64,000 nt of DNA, from positions 34,592,455 to 34,656,454 of the forward strand of contig CM064732.1 in the NCBI GenBank assembly GCA_032717465.1, in the 5' to 3' direction. This DNA comes from Coenobita brevimanus. Its lineage: Eukaryota > Arthropoda > Malacostraca > Decapoda > Coenobitidae. Under the pieces are notes generated by a model. That model did not search any database. It was not told where the DNA came from and saw nothing but the letters and a program-made list of their open reading frames with translations. Position numbers and translations under genes: made by a program. Below are positions 34,800-46,069 of the stretch, one piece after another. Each line of letters opens with the position of its first letter. Position 1 is the stretch's first letter.

Positions 34800-35560
34800 T
34801 CCCGGAATGAGGGATTCATGGATGGATGGATGGTGAATAAATGGATGATAGATGTTAGACGCATAAATGGCTAGATTGTACTGAATGGATAGATGGAGAG
34901 ACAGATAAATGGGCGGTAGTTGATCGATGGTGGACTGTAGGTGAATATGTGAATGGATTGATGAACGAATTAATGGAGGGTCGATGGAAGGATGGATTGA
35001 GAAGTTGATGGTGGATAGATGGATTGGTTTAAGCATGAATTGGTTGTAGACAAGTGGATGAATGGATGGATTATGGTGGACGGATGGATATATGATAGAT
35101 TGGTGGGAGAGAATGACAGATTTATGTAAGCTTGATATAGGGATGGATGGATGGATGGATAGGTGGATGATATAATGTAATGATGGCTACCGATTGGTTC
35201 GATCGAGTGAAGGATGCATGGATGGATGGTTGGCAGGGATGATGGATGGATGGATAGAATGATGAATGTATGGCTGAATGAAAAAATAGATGAATGGGTG
35301 GATGGATGGATGATGGATGGAGGAAATAACAGAACAATGACAAATGGAGGAATGAACAGTTAAATGATGTTTTGATGGACGGTGGATGGATGGGTGTGTT
35401 AATCGATGGATGTTTGATGAATGATTTGATGGAAAGAAGATAAATGATGGATGGAGTGATAGAGGGGAAGACAGATCGATGATGGATATGTGGATGGATA
35501 GATGGGTGGGTGTGTGGATGGGTTGATGGATCTATGGTGGAAAAGAGAACATACCTTAAA
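34800..35560. repeat. Degenerate (GGAT)n array
   Basis: About 760 bp of loosely repeated ATGGATGGATGAATGG words. On the minus strand it gives His/Pro/Ser/Ile-rich frames that are not genes. A short similar patch recurs at 36,465-36,530. Confidence 0.85.
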
Positions 35561-35935
35561 TGGATGGGCAGTTACTGTGGATGGCTGTAGATGTGTGGAT
35601 TACCAAATGAATGGATGATGTATGGTGAACAGACAGAGGGACAGATAGATGGTTGCAGCCTTGGAAGAGCGTAAGAGATAGAAGATAGGTGGAAGGAGGA
35701 AGGAATAAAAACTGCATTCTGAGAGAAACGAGGCTATGAATAAAAAAAAGAAAAAAAAAGAAAGTGATTCCGATGACCTGATGGATGATTGGATGACAGT
35801 GAGTGAATGGAGCATGGGAGACGAGAGTTGGGAGGAGTGTTGACTGAGTGAAAGAGAAGTGGAAGGAAGAAAGGAGAAAAACTGTATTGAATTCGAGCAG
35901 TTTGAGTGTAGAAAAAAACATATATCAAGAAGAAG
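35561..35935. other. No gene seen; purine-rich
   Basis: Continuation of GGAT-like and AAGAAAGAG-like sequence without a recognisable unit. Confidence 0.4.
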
Positions 35936-35949
35936 TTGTGCCAAGGCAC

Positions 35950-36465
35950 AGCAAACCCGTCCCCGGCAGTCATTATAGTCCTGACGTATAACCACAACAG
36001 GATATCTAGTCAAAGATGTCACATAACAAATTTGAAGTAAATCGGGTGAAAATTTGCGATTTTATGCCCATTAAAAATTTTAGGCCCGACCCACCTGACA
36101 TTGACCCCCTTACCGCTAACTGAGGTGTGACCCCCCTGATGTTAAGGCATTTTATAGGATGCAGTTGAAAGATGTTTAGTTTTGGTTTCATGTTGATATG
36201 GCGAATTGAGGGGAATAATGGTGAAAAAAAAACGAGTTTTTTACATTTTTTTTTTTTTTTTTTTTACATTTTTGGGTGGCCTTGGCCCAAATAGACCCAA
36301 AATTTAATCAAGTGATCAGAGGGTCATAGCCCATCATCCCTGTAATTTTAGTCAAAATCGCACCAGTAGTTCTCGCGTTGTTAACAGACAGACAGACAAA
36401 CAAACAGACAAACCGAGTGATAATACCCGTCCTCGAGCCCCTCCGGGGCAGGAACGGGTAATTCT
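35950..36465 (+). repeat. Dispersed non-coding repeat with terminal hairpin
   Basis: An AT-rich body with CATTGACCCCC and GGGTCATAGCCCATCATCCC words runs into GACAGACAGACAAACAAACA at about 36,387 and ends in a strong hairpin. There TACCCGT (36,424-36,430) pairs with ACGGGTA (36,454-36,460), and GCCCC (36,437-36,441) with GGGGC (36,445-36,449). This layout, a body followed by a short GACA run and a GC-rich terminal hairpin, suggests a defined repeat family. The superfamily is unknown. Confidence 0.5.
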
Positions 36466-36675
36466 AATGGATAATTGAATGTATGAATAGATGAACGGTG
36501 GACTGGTGAATGGGTGAATGAATGATAAATGCAACCTGTAAGAAGAATGCGCTGGGTAAGTGAAAGATAGAGGAAGATGCGAGGATGTGCAATCAAAGAG
36601 AGACGTGGAAATATAAGGAGGAAAGCCTAGTGTGTTAGTACGATGGAGAGATGGAAGGAACCTGGGAAAGGAGGG

Positions 36676-36677
<2 letters not shown>

Positions 36678-36744
<67 letters not shown>
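36678..36744. repeat. (GT)n-(GA)n compound microsatellite
   Basis: About 35 bp of GT and then about 32 bp of GA. Confidence 0.97.
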
Positions 36745-36747
<3 letters not shown>

Positions 36748-36924
36748 GGAGAGGACATGGGAGGCAATGGAGGGAAAGAAGCAAAAGAAACTGTAACTGA
36801 AGAGTAAAAACCCTGCATCTGGAAGACTGGATGTGTAGCAGATAAGCAGAATTACTGAATGATTGGTATACAACTCACGAGGCAACCAAAGGGTCTAGGT
36901 TGGAATTTATTTAACGTTTGGACA

Positions 36925-38115
36925 ATGAGTGAAAGACAGCATGGTTTTCGCCACGAAAGGTCCACTGTTGATATACCCAGTCTCATTAAGCATATAATCC
37001 ACCAGTCAATTTACCATCATGGAGAAACCCATGCAGTAGCCTTTGATATTCTTAAAGCTTTTGACAGAGCTGGCAATGTTCCCTTCTATATAAAATAGTT
37101 TCTACGGCGTATCAACTTTTGTCCCACTGATAACCTCCTCTTTCAGTAAAAGAAAGATACGAGTAATAGTAGATGATGTACCCGTATATTGCAATTTCCA
37201 CGCAATTAATGCTGCTGTGCCAGAAAAATCCGTCCTGCTCCCAACCCTGTTCCGCATTCATGGTAATGATCTCTTGTCTGTCACTCAGAATCCCATTCAG
37301 TCATGTGCTGACGACTCAGTGCCTCACAGTTCCTTTACACATAACCACGCATTCACAATGTTTGATATCTCTAACTCCCAATTCAGCAAAGATATCTCCA
37401 TAAATCAAGACTAAGCTAATATCACTGAGTATTGACAAAATAACACTGTCTTATTTAATGCTTGGAAAACTAAATACATATAAATTTCTGATTGACAAAA
37501 ATTCCCTGATTCCTTCAATACCTTCAATGTAACAAATATTCCTATCTCCAAAAGTACTAGAATTCTCGGTGGTTCGTCAACAATACCCTCTCATGTCAGA
37601 TCATGTGCTAAAACCGCCACAAACAAACTTGGATTATTGCACAGAATTAGTTACTTGTTCTGACGAGCAGTTAGCTGCTCTCTCAGTTTGAATACTGGTA
37701 GCCCTTGTGGAGTGGATGTGGAAAAGTTGCACTAAAACAGCTGGAAAAATTAAGAGCGACGCTAGAATATTTAAAGACCTTGCAAATACAGTCGAACTAC
37801 TCCTCTTGCAAATAAGTCGGAATGTTGCCTCCCTTGCATTGTTTTGCAGATATTTTTATGGCAATTGCTCAGACGCAGTTGCATCCACTGTGCCATCTCT
37901 CCACGCCTTCCCTCATGCTACCCGGGCATCTGTTAGAATCCACTCCTTGACTGTCACGCTGCCATACTGTTGAATTTTTGCTTATCAGTATTTCTTTACT
38001 GCTTCTCTCTGGAATTGGCGTTCACAGATTAGTTTTTTTTTTTTTTTTTTTTTCAAAGAACTTCAAACTACAGCGGTTAAAGTCCAATTGTTACAGATTT
38101 TTTATGAATGGAGGA
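36925..38115 (+). pseudogene. Jockey-like LINE copy, broken (subfamily 2)
   Basis: A plus-strand frame to 37,098 reads SERQHGFRHERSTVDIPSL and AVAFDILKAFDRA. Later pieces include VLLPTLFRIHGNDLLSV and CADD at 37,304-37,315, where the family's Tyr before ADD is Cys. Near 37,690-37,970 NVASLALFCRYFYGNCSDAV matches the fragment at 2434-3023, and both end with TTTTATGAATGGAGGA. A T-run at 38,034-38,053 and many stops interrupt it. It is a badly decayed polymerase and 3' region. Confidence 0.72.
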
Positions 38116-38353
38116 CACCTGTAATCTGGTGTACGGAAATTTTTGTTTTTATATTTTCCTTCTTCTGTTCGTCTTCTGTAAAGAGTTTATTTGATGGATG
38201 ACCTTGCAGACCTTGATAATTATTGTGTTATAGGAGGATCGCGAGAAAAGCAGACTGCAGGAGTGCCAATTGGCAAGAAGAAAGAATGACAGAAGAGGCA
38301 GACAGTCAGACGGAATGAACAATAGCCTTGTAGGAGGAGCAAAAGACAAACAG

Positions 38354-38387
<34 letters not shown>

Positions 38388-38863
38388 GCAGGTTAGAAGA
38401 TAATATGACAGAAATAATGCAGAGAATGATTTATGATACAAGGAGACTGAAGTGAGTGTGATACCATTATAAAAGGAAATGCAGCACAAAATAGGTTATA
38501 AGAGAGAGAAAAAAGCCGAAAGAGAAAAAAAGCCGAAAGAGATGAACAAAAAATAAAGTGTATGAGTACTGCAAAAAATTAAGATATTTGAAGAGATAGA
38601 CAGAGGAGAAAGGAATGTCAGATAAGGAAGAAAATCGGGACAAAGACAGGGATAGATAAGTAGAAGGATAGGCTGAAAGATGAAACAGACTTAGGAAAAA
38701 AAAAAAAAAAAAAAGCAAATCGGAGCTAAAATGTAAGTGACAAATTGAGATATAAATAACGATACACTAACAGAGATACACAAGAGGAAATAATGGTAGA
38801 CTAGGCGGATATACCGAAGAGTCAATAAGAGACACAAAATTACATGAAAGATGAATGGAGGGA
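38116..38863. other. No gene seen; contains (GA)n and poly-A
   Basis: (GA)n at about 38,356-38,384 and an A-run at about 38,697-38,714 in purine-rich DNA. Confidence 0.5.
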
Positions 38864-38867
38864 TTAA

Positions 38868-39466
38868 CCCTCTTCAGGAACACCTACAGTTTCGCTTACA
38901 ACTAAGGTACACCTGGGTCTGTCAGACACATCCTTTAAAAAATGTTGTAGTGTCACACACGTTGTGTATAATGAATTCCTAAATATCCTACAATGTATTA
39001 GGTCTTATCAGTTACAAAACCATATGAATAAGTTTTAACTCATTGAACTCCACATATTAAAAAAAGAAATATGAAAAAAAAAACTAAAAGTTTCTTTCAG
39101 TCACCATGCACGAAAACAGAGAACACTATGAGCCTAGTATTTGTGTCAGATCTTGAGAATGGAGGACCTTCATTAAGGGCATAGTTGATAGCACACAATA
39201 TAAACTCACCTTGCAAATTCATAGTGAAAAATTCTCCCCCTCCTGAAGTACACCTTGGTCTTACAGACCCGACATGCAATTCTGAGTGATATACAGTATT
39301 GCAAAAACTCAGAGACACAAAAGTAACCCCCCTACACCCTGCATGGGCACAAAAAAGTTGGGAAGCTACTGAGAAGGACAGGGATCCCAGGCATCTATAA
39401 GTTACTGAACTATATCATCGGAAAAATTGCCCCGGGTCTGTCAGACCCAGGTGTATCTGAGGAGGG
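38868..39466. mobile_element. piggyBac-type MITE, 599 bp
   Basis: The element is bounded by TTAA at 38,864-38,867 and 39,467-39,470. Its ends are inverted repeats: CCCTCTTCAGGAACACCT at left against CCCTCCTCAGATACACCT read inward from the right. A TTAA target and a CCCT start are the piggyBac signature. The subterminal word ACACCTGGGTCTGTCAGAC occurs near 38,910, in variant form near 39,250, and inverted at about 39,434-39,455. No transposase is encoded, so it is non-autonomous. The interior is AT-rich. Confidence 0.8.
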
Positions 39467-39470
39467 TTAA

Positions 39471-39835
39471 TAAAGGGCCAGTAAGAGAGACCAATGTATT
39501 ATAGGTCAGACAAACAAGGTACAACTAGAAGACCAGACGAACAAAGGTAATACCAAGGAGAAACAAAATGGTTAACACAGTCACAAAGAAAGATCATTTT
39601 AAAATCTTAAGCACATTTTTTTTTTTTTCACCACTATGCAACTATTACTGTTTTCACCACAAAAGAAACCATGAGGTAAAAAGGTAAATGAACGCCGAAT
39701 GTATTCATCCAGTTCGAAAAGAATGTCCTTAGTTGAATAATAATCTCGGGTTAACAAATCTGATTTATAAATACATTTTCTGGTGAAAATTGTAAATAGA
39801 ATTTTTTGCAAGCAAGGAAGCCATTGGAGACATAA
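39471..39835. other. No gene seen
   Basis: AT-rich spacer with a T-run near 39,618-39,629. Confidence 0.45.
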
Positions 39836-40950
39836 GTCTATCAATCTATCTATTGCCAGACGCCTTAATCCCTTATACGGAGTGGCCATAAACAAATCGC
39901 CTCCACGTCATCCTGCCCCCGCCATTTCACTGCCCTGCTCCCAATTCACACACCCCTCTCTCATATACCTCTCCACTCCATCCCTCCATCTCATCCTCTG
40001 TCTTCCCTTCCCTCTCCCCCCCTCAACCCCACTCACGTACACTTTCCTCGTCAGTCTCTCACTCTCCATCCTCTCCACATAGCCAAACCACCAAAATGTG
40101 TTTCTCCTAACGCTTCCTATCACATCCATATCCACACCAAAACGCTCCTTCACATCCTCATTTGTCAGTCTGTCTCTCCATGTGACTCCACAGGCTCCTT
40201 TCAAATAACTCAATTCCATTGCTCTCACTATTAACTTGTGTCCCTCCAACAACGTCCAAGCTTCACTTCCATACGTTAGAGTTGCAATCACAAAACTGTC
40301 ATGTAGTAACTTTTTCACTTCCATGCTCACTTCCCTGTTTCTTATCACTGCCTTCAAGGAACCAACAACGTTTCTTCCCTGTTGTACCCTTTCAAGCACT
40401 TCACCCTCCAAACTTTCATCCTTACTCATCACACTGCCCAAGTACTTAAACGTACTCACATTTTCCATTTTCCTCATCATCCAAGGTCACTGTACATGCA
40501 CTGACTTTACCCCTTTCGAAGACCATAACTTTACTCTTCCCTACATTCACCTTTAGATTTCCGTTTCTTACGCACATTCCAAAACCCATCCATCAAGCCT
40601 TGCAGCTCCCTTTGTCTTCACTTAACAACACAGTATCATCTGCAAACAACAGTACGGGGAGATTCCAAACACTGCCCTCTCTCATTAGGGCCACTCCAAC
40701 ATCCACTGTCCTACCTTGCATCTCTTTTATAACCCCATCCACATACAGAGTAAACAACCATGGAGGCATGACATGCCTGTTTCAACCCGACCTTCAAATA
40801 GAAAAACTCACTCAGTTCACTCTCCACCTGCACTGCAGCCTTAGCACCCTCATACAAACTCTTCACAGCATTCAACAACTTTCCATCTACTCCAAATATT
40901 CTTAGTACTTTCCACACCGTTCTTATTTATCCACTATGTCTTATGCTTTT
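39836..40950 (-). pseudogene. RTE-like LINE copy D, 3' half
   Basis: The minus strand at 40,917-40,711 reads VLRIFGVDGKLLNAVKSLYE and continues after frame slips with the FADD region. At 40,480-39,908 it has VSTFKYLGSVMSKDE, VIRNREVSMEVKKLLHD, LTYGSEAWTLLEGHK and YVERMESERLTRKVYVSG. The copy starts abruptly near 40,950, where copies B and C run on, so it is 5'-truncated. It ends at the family's GCCAGACGCCTTAATCCC word with a TATC-type tail at 39,836-39,855. Several frameshifts make it dead. Confidence 0.85.
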
Positions 40951-41030
40951 GTGACGGATTAAAAACAGCCAAAACAAACAATACTAAAATGCAAGGAAAT
41001 AGTGAAAAATGATTATGGCAAAGTACAAGC

Positions 41031-41039
<9 letters not shown>

Positions 41040-41068
<29 letters not shown>

Positions 41069-41103
41069 TATACAGTCATGCATACAAACTGGCTAACAGA
41101 CCA

Positions 41104-41163
<60 letters not shown>
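41040..41163. repeat. (GACA)n and (CA)n microsatellites
   Basis: GACA units at 41,040-41,068 and CA at 41,107-41,163, separated by about 38 bp. Confidence 0.95.
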
Positions 41164-41165
<2 letters not shown>

Positions 41166-41269
41166 CAGATATAGGACAGAAATTGCAGAGCAAACAGAGG
41201 TAACATGATGGAAAACAGGGGAGGAAGCAAAAGAGAGGCAGAATAACAAGACAGTAGGCGACGATGGCC

Positions 41270-41568
41270 AGCTCTAAGCAGACCAAGCTTTGGTCCACCC
41301 GATATACAAATTGTAGGTGGCGCTGTCAGCAACTGGAAATGAGTTTCGACACTAAAAGTCACTTCTATATGGAGTTGTTTCAGTGCAACTTTCTGCCTCA
41401 AAATCATGACCTGGCTTAATATTCTTTCGGAGTTTTAGCATGTGATGCAAGCAAGGTCATAATTACAGAGTTTTTCATATATTCTACACTCGATGACTCT
41501 TGACCCCTGATCTGACAGATAAAGATCATGCATGTACGATGCACACTTTTGGTACTCAATAACATCTA
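41270..41568 (+). repeat. Dispersed repeat piece, left of the pogo-like insertion
   Basis: Contains TGTCAGCAACTGGAAATGAG near 41,326, which recurs near 43,199, and CTTGACCCCTGATCTG near 41,500. From about 41,430 it matches 45,105-45,242 in diverged form. Together with 43,102-43,150 it forms the interrupted counterpart of that site. Confidence 0.5.
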
Positions 41569-41812
41569 CAGTAATCACAGTACTATCCGGACGCCCACTT
41601 TCTGGACTTCCCACTTACTGGACATTGTGGGCCTGGACTTTCAGAACTCAAAAAGAGCCAAAAAAAAGATAACTATCCCCCCCCAAATCCAAATTTTTCC
41701 CCATCCGTAATTTGAAATTGCCGGACGGCGCCGAACAGCTGTTTACGCCACGGCCCCTTCACCCCTTCCTTCCTCCCCCTCTTTCCTTCCTCCCCCCTCC
41801 CCCATCCCCAGT

Positions 41813-42430
41813 CAGGGTTGCCATTTGGTATTTTTCAGTACCAAATGTGGGCGAATTTTTGGTACTGAAAAGTTCGTTTGGTAATGAATCAGCATGATCC
41901 ATTACCAAACAAATTTTTTACATGTATAAAGATGTAGAGAATGGGGATGTTGGACTGTCTGCTTTGTTTGATTAATCTGCTAGCATACATAGCGCATAAA
42001 TAAACATGCTGCTGATTATAAGGAGAGTGATTATTTCCATTCCTATTTTTCCCATCTTTCCTGTCACTTCTTATTGCTTTTCTTTCCTTTACAGGTGGCT
42101 TTACATTGAGTGACAAGCCAAATGATTTCCTGTAAGCCAAGAAACCATTTACAACGCTGGGTGGTAACCATATAACCAAACCATACGTGCTCCCTACGTG
42201 TCAACAAGAGGGTTGGTGGAGGGTTAGTGTCCCTCCCTGTAAAACATATAACTTAAAGTCAAATGGCCACCCCTTACGGGATTATGGCGTCTGGCAATAG
42301 ATAGATAGATAGACATATAATTAGTGAAGAATAAATGCATCCTTTAAGAATGTGGTAATGAAAAGTTAAATTTGGCAATTAAGATTGAGGAGTCTGGTAA
42401 ATGTGGATGAGCTCAGATCTGGCAACCCTG
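41813..42430. mobile_element. hAT-like non-autonomous element nested in the pogo-like element
   Basis: CAGGGTTGCCA at 41,813-41,823 is inverted as TGGCAACCCTG at 42,420-42,430. The flanking octamers TCCCCAGT and CCCTCAGT match at six of eight positions, a decayed 8-bp target duplication as hAT elements make. The left end contains an internal 10-bp stem TTTGGTAATG/CATTACCAAA near 41,877-41,909. The termini resemble those of the element at 9840-10625. No transposase is present. Confidence 0.65.
42255..42312 (+). mobile_element. RTE-like LINE copy G, extreme 3' end with GATA tail
   Basis: GGGATTATGGCGTCTGGCAA followed by (TAGA)n is the family's 3'-terminal word and tail. Only about 58 bp are present, so this is a severely 5'-truncated insertion inside the hAT-like element. 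Confidence 0.7.
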
Positions 42431-43257
42431 CCCTCAGTTACTGCCTAAACACTGTCGAGGGTGGATGTTCATCACAATTGATGCCCCACGTGCTAGTTTT
42501 TGTGAATAAACAGTGAATAAACTGCAATACCTCGCCACTAGATTACATGGGAATTTACAGTGTTGTGCACTGTTAAGAAATTAGAATTTAGAGTGCAAAG
42601 GATTAAATGTGGAGTGCAAAGTGGCGGTTGAAACCCGCGGTTGAAAGTGGCATAGTGCAATTAGGAACAGAATGTGCAGTGTTAATGTTAAACAATATTA
42701 ACTCACAGTACAAAGAATTAAGTGTAGCACAACACTGGGTTACTGTATGTGCTTCAAGAGCATTTTCACCACTACCAAAGCCTACGAGGAGGCGGCCACA
42801 GATGTGCTGTAAGTACCCTGTACATTTAGATATTTTCCATAACCACTTCTAATTCCTCATTCCCTGGTTTCTTTTCATTTATTTCGTGCTTTATGACATT
42901 ATTGGTGTGAATAGGGTTTTAAATAGGTTTAAATAGGTACTCTGCAAATCTGGTAGGGAGTTATTTAGGTGGCTGTCAAAGTTAGGTTGGGTTAGGGTCC
43001 ATAAATACCAGTCCAGGAGCCAGGGGCCCACTTTCTGGAAGGGACCACTTTCCAGACATGCCTTTGGCTCTATTACATCGGATAGTGGAGGGATTACTGT
43101 ATAAGCATGCAAAGACTCATTTTATTCCATCCACCCACTGTAGAGATAGGGAACTTGTGACAGAATGGTCCACCAGAGGTCTAACTTCTAAGTGAGGCTG
43201 CCAGCAACTGGAAGTGAGTTTCGATACTCTTTTTTCTTTTTTTTTGTAGGTACTCCA

Positions 43258-44436
43258 GTCTGGCATAAATCTTTAATTTCCAAACTGCCCTCCTACGGTT
43301 TCTATCCTTCTATCTGTGCCTTCATCGCTAGCTTCCTTTCTGGTCATTCTATAGCCACTGTTGTAGACGGCCATCATTCTTCTCCTAGATCTATCAACAG
43401 TGGTGTTCCTCAGGGCTCTGTCCTATCACCAACTCTCTTCCTTGTATTCATCAATGACCTTCTAAGCTGTACATCTACTGTAACCCTATCCACTCATACG
43501 CTGATGACTCCACCCTTCACCTTTCCATTTGGTTCCCGCAACGCCCATCTCAGCAGTTACTTCAACAAACAAGGGATGAGGCAATGGCACACCTAATGTC
43601 TGACTTGGCTCGTATCTCTGACTGGGGTAAAAATAATATTGTTGTTTTTAATACATCTAAGACTCAGTTCTTACACCTATCAACCCAAAAAATCTTCCAC
43701 AGGTATACCCACTAATGTTTAATAATATTCAGCTTAATCTTGCATCATCCTTGAACACACTTGGGGTTTCATTTACTCGGGACTTATCTTGGAAAGATCA
43801 CGTTACATATCTTGTAAAATCTGCTTCCAAGAGATTGGGTGTGCTAAGCTGACACCGTTCTTTCTTTACTCCTGCACAATTGTTGACTCTATACTGGGGT
43901 TTTATCCGCCCATGTGTGGAGTACAACTCTCATGTGTGGGAAGGCTCCCCACATACGGCTCTTCTCAACAGGGTGGAGTCAAAGGCTTTTCGTCTCATTA
44001 ACTCTCCTCCTCTTATTGACTCCCTTCAACCTCTGTCTCTTCACCACACTGTTGCGTCTTTATCTCTTTTCTATCGCTACTTTAATGGTCACTGCTCCTC
44101 TGAACTGTCTGCATGCATTCCTCCACCCCTACGACAGGCGCGTAGCACCCGTCCCTAGCAGCAAACTCTCATCCCTTTTCTGTCCAACTCTCTAATGCAA
44201 GAGTTAACCGTTACTCCCAGTCCTTCATTTATGCAACAGGTCAACTCTGGAACTGTCTCCCTCTGTCTGTATTTCCTGCTGCCTATGATCTCCAGTCTTT
44301 CAAACGCAGTGTGATTAGGATTCTCGAAATTATCGGATCTTGAATTTGGCTCTCTATTGTATTTTGTTTTTCTCTTGGAGGAACTGTTATTGTGGGTTCA
44401 TGGCCTTTGGTTCCTTCTTCCTCATATTAAAAAAAA
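43258..44436 (+). pseudogene. Jockey-like LINE copy, 5'-truncated (subfamily 1)
   Basis: The copy begins in the middle of the polymerase at VWHKSLISKLPSYGFYP and continues with INSGVPQGSVLSPTLFLVFI. YADD is still encoded at 43,497-43,508, but five extra bases (CTGTA) near 43,476-43,480, compared with the 28.6-kb copy, put it out of frame. The C-terminal region follows in other frames: LGVSFTRDLSWKDH near 43,765, LYWGFIRPCVEYNSHVWEGS at 43,880-43,940 and LFYRYFNGHCSSELSACIPP near 44,070-44,130. The 3' UTR ends with CCTTTGGTTCCTTCTTCCTC and an A-run at 44,429-44,436. The upstream neighbour is a T-run at 43,230-43,245. Confidence 0.82.
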
Positions 44437-45104
44437 GGAATCATGGCCCTGGATTAACCCTTGGTGTCCGGCGTTTATTTCCGCCAACTTTTCCCCAGCC
44501 AGTGATTTCTGGAATATCACCTTTTTTAAACCATATTATTTCAGCTAGTACTTAACCAAAATAAAATAAAAAACTAAGTGCAGTATTACTCACCAATCCT
44601 CTGACTTCAAGCTGATGCCATCAGATTGTCCAGGTGGTGTGTAGGGTCAGAGAGAGCCTTTAGAAGTGGAGGAACTTTTGATGTTTTTTGTGACCGTGTC
44701 CATATGCATGGCTGAAGTACGGTGGGACAAGTAAGGCTTATACTAGCCCTCAACATAAGAAAATAATTACTTTCAGAATACTGCCATCAACTGCAAACAC
44801 CATTTCTGTGCAGGCTTTAAGAAGTGTGGTGTGAGTGTGTGTGAGTGTGAGCAGGTGAGTGTTGTCACTATGCCAATGACCTTTAGGGAGGCTGGTTGCA
44901 TAGGTCTATCCATGATGCAATTACACAACTGGAGCGTGACTGGGATGTGTGCAGGAGGACTGCCAGTGTTTACCTGTGGTGGTGATTATCTGCGCATTAC
45001 TCAAACTGTGCCACAAAACGCTAGACCATGTATACATGCCTTCCAGATGTCTCCGGGCAGTCATCAATGCATGACACCCAGATGCCATGGGTTAATATTA
45101 TTCA
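44437..45104. other. No gene seen
   Basis: Unique-looking sequence; a short GTGTGAGTG run occurs near 44,828-44,850. No recognised domain. Confidence 0.4.
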
Positions 45105-45260
45105 GAGCCTTAGCATTTCGCGTGAGCATAATCATGATTTTAACCATTTTCACCTTTTTTTTTTTTATTATGACCTGTGACCCCTGACCTGGCCAATGTA
45201 GCACAAAGGTGTACAATAGAAAGTGTAGTATTAGTCAATGTCTATAAGCATGCAAACTTT
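45105..45260 (+). repeat. Dispersed repeat piece preserving the empty pogo-like target site
   Basis: Matches 41,430-41,568 joined to 43,102-43,130, with the target written uninterrupted as TCTATAAGCATGCAAA near 45,240-45,255. It runs into the left arm of the large inverted repeat. Confidence 0.6.
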
Positions 45261-45854
45261 CATTCAATTCCATTGAACTGCTGGAAAACTAGGAGGACTT
45301 TTTGAAAACCAGTTCTGGTTGCTAGGAATGCTGAGGTTAATCTTCCCAGAGTTCCCACTTGAAAACTAAAGGAGAGAGGGGGAAAAATGGATGGAACACT
45401 TCCAACAGAGAATAACCTCAAGATTATACCTAAAGAAGTCAGCACTTTCTACGCCAATTAGTAACGCTTCTACTGTACAGCTCAAAATGTGAAAAGCACG
45501 AAAAAGTGGGTTTTCGGCCATCGGAAGGGAATGAGTAGTTGCCTAGCAACCAAAATCTTGCAGACACAGCTAGGTCATAGGCTGGTAATTGTGTCCAGGA
45601 ATAGTCGGAATCAGTTAATTCGAAGGGCAGAAGTGCCTGCCTCAACTAAACAAGAAAGAATTCATGATTACAAGAAATTAAGAAAACGTGACTAACAGGA
45701 AGGGTAAAGTGGAGTTCCCCGACAGGATGGCAAACTTACTGTTGAAAAAATTTGAATGCTAAGCTATTATAACAAATGAAAGAAAAAAGTGGGGAGGGGA
45801 GGAAACCAGACCGATAATTTAACTGATTCATGAAGAGGTTAAACAGCAGTAACT

Positions 45855-46069
45855 AAAAAAAAATAAGTAAAATAAATAATTTGCTTTTACGCCAGGTATC
45901 CCTGAAGGGCTAAGGCGTTGCCCTTGGGTAGAGGACTTTGGACTGGAGCACGTAGCATTTTATGACCGGATGCCCTTCCTGTTGTCTACCAATGACCCTT
46001 GGGTGGATTCGATCTTCCGACCCTTCGGTCAGAACGGAGCTCTCTAACCCACTGAGTCACGGCGCTCCA
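45855..46069 (-). mobile_element. tRNA-derived SINE, left copy, full head
   Basis: On the minus strand from 46,069 it reads GGAGCGCCGTGACTCAGTGG, an A-box-like word, then GATCGAATCC as a B-box-like word 30-40 bases on. That spacing is expected for an internal RNA polymerase III promoter. The body includes ACAGGAAGGGCATCCGGTCA, a word I recall from cores of several metazoan tRNA-SINE families, and ends CTGGCGTAAAAGCAAAT with an A/T-rich tail. It is non-coding and depends on a LINE for movement. Confidence 0.75.

Larger units (their letters stand above)
41569..43099. mobile_element. pogo/Tigger-like DNA transposon relic, 1,531 bp including nested elements
   Basis: Inverted ends CAGTAATCACAGTACTATCC at left and CAGTAATCCCTCCACTATCC read inward from the right are flanked by TA at 41,567-41,568 and 43,100-43,101. 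The CAGTAATCCCTC...ATCCGG start and TA duplication fit the pogo/Tigger branch of Tc1/mariner. The related repeat at 45,236-45,260 keeps the uninterrupted target (TCTATAAGCATGC), confirming the boundary. About 618 bp of the interior is a later hAT-like insertion. The remainder, about 0.9 kb, has an open frame at 42,607-42,852 without a recognisable domain, and no DDE transposase. Confidence 0.75.

Noticed and set aside
42607..42852. Host or transposase gene inside the pogo-like element
   Set aside because: The 81-residue frame has no helix-turn-helix or DDE motif that I can see and is too short to call.
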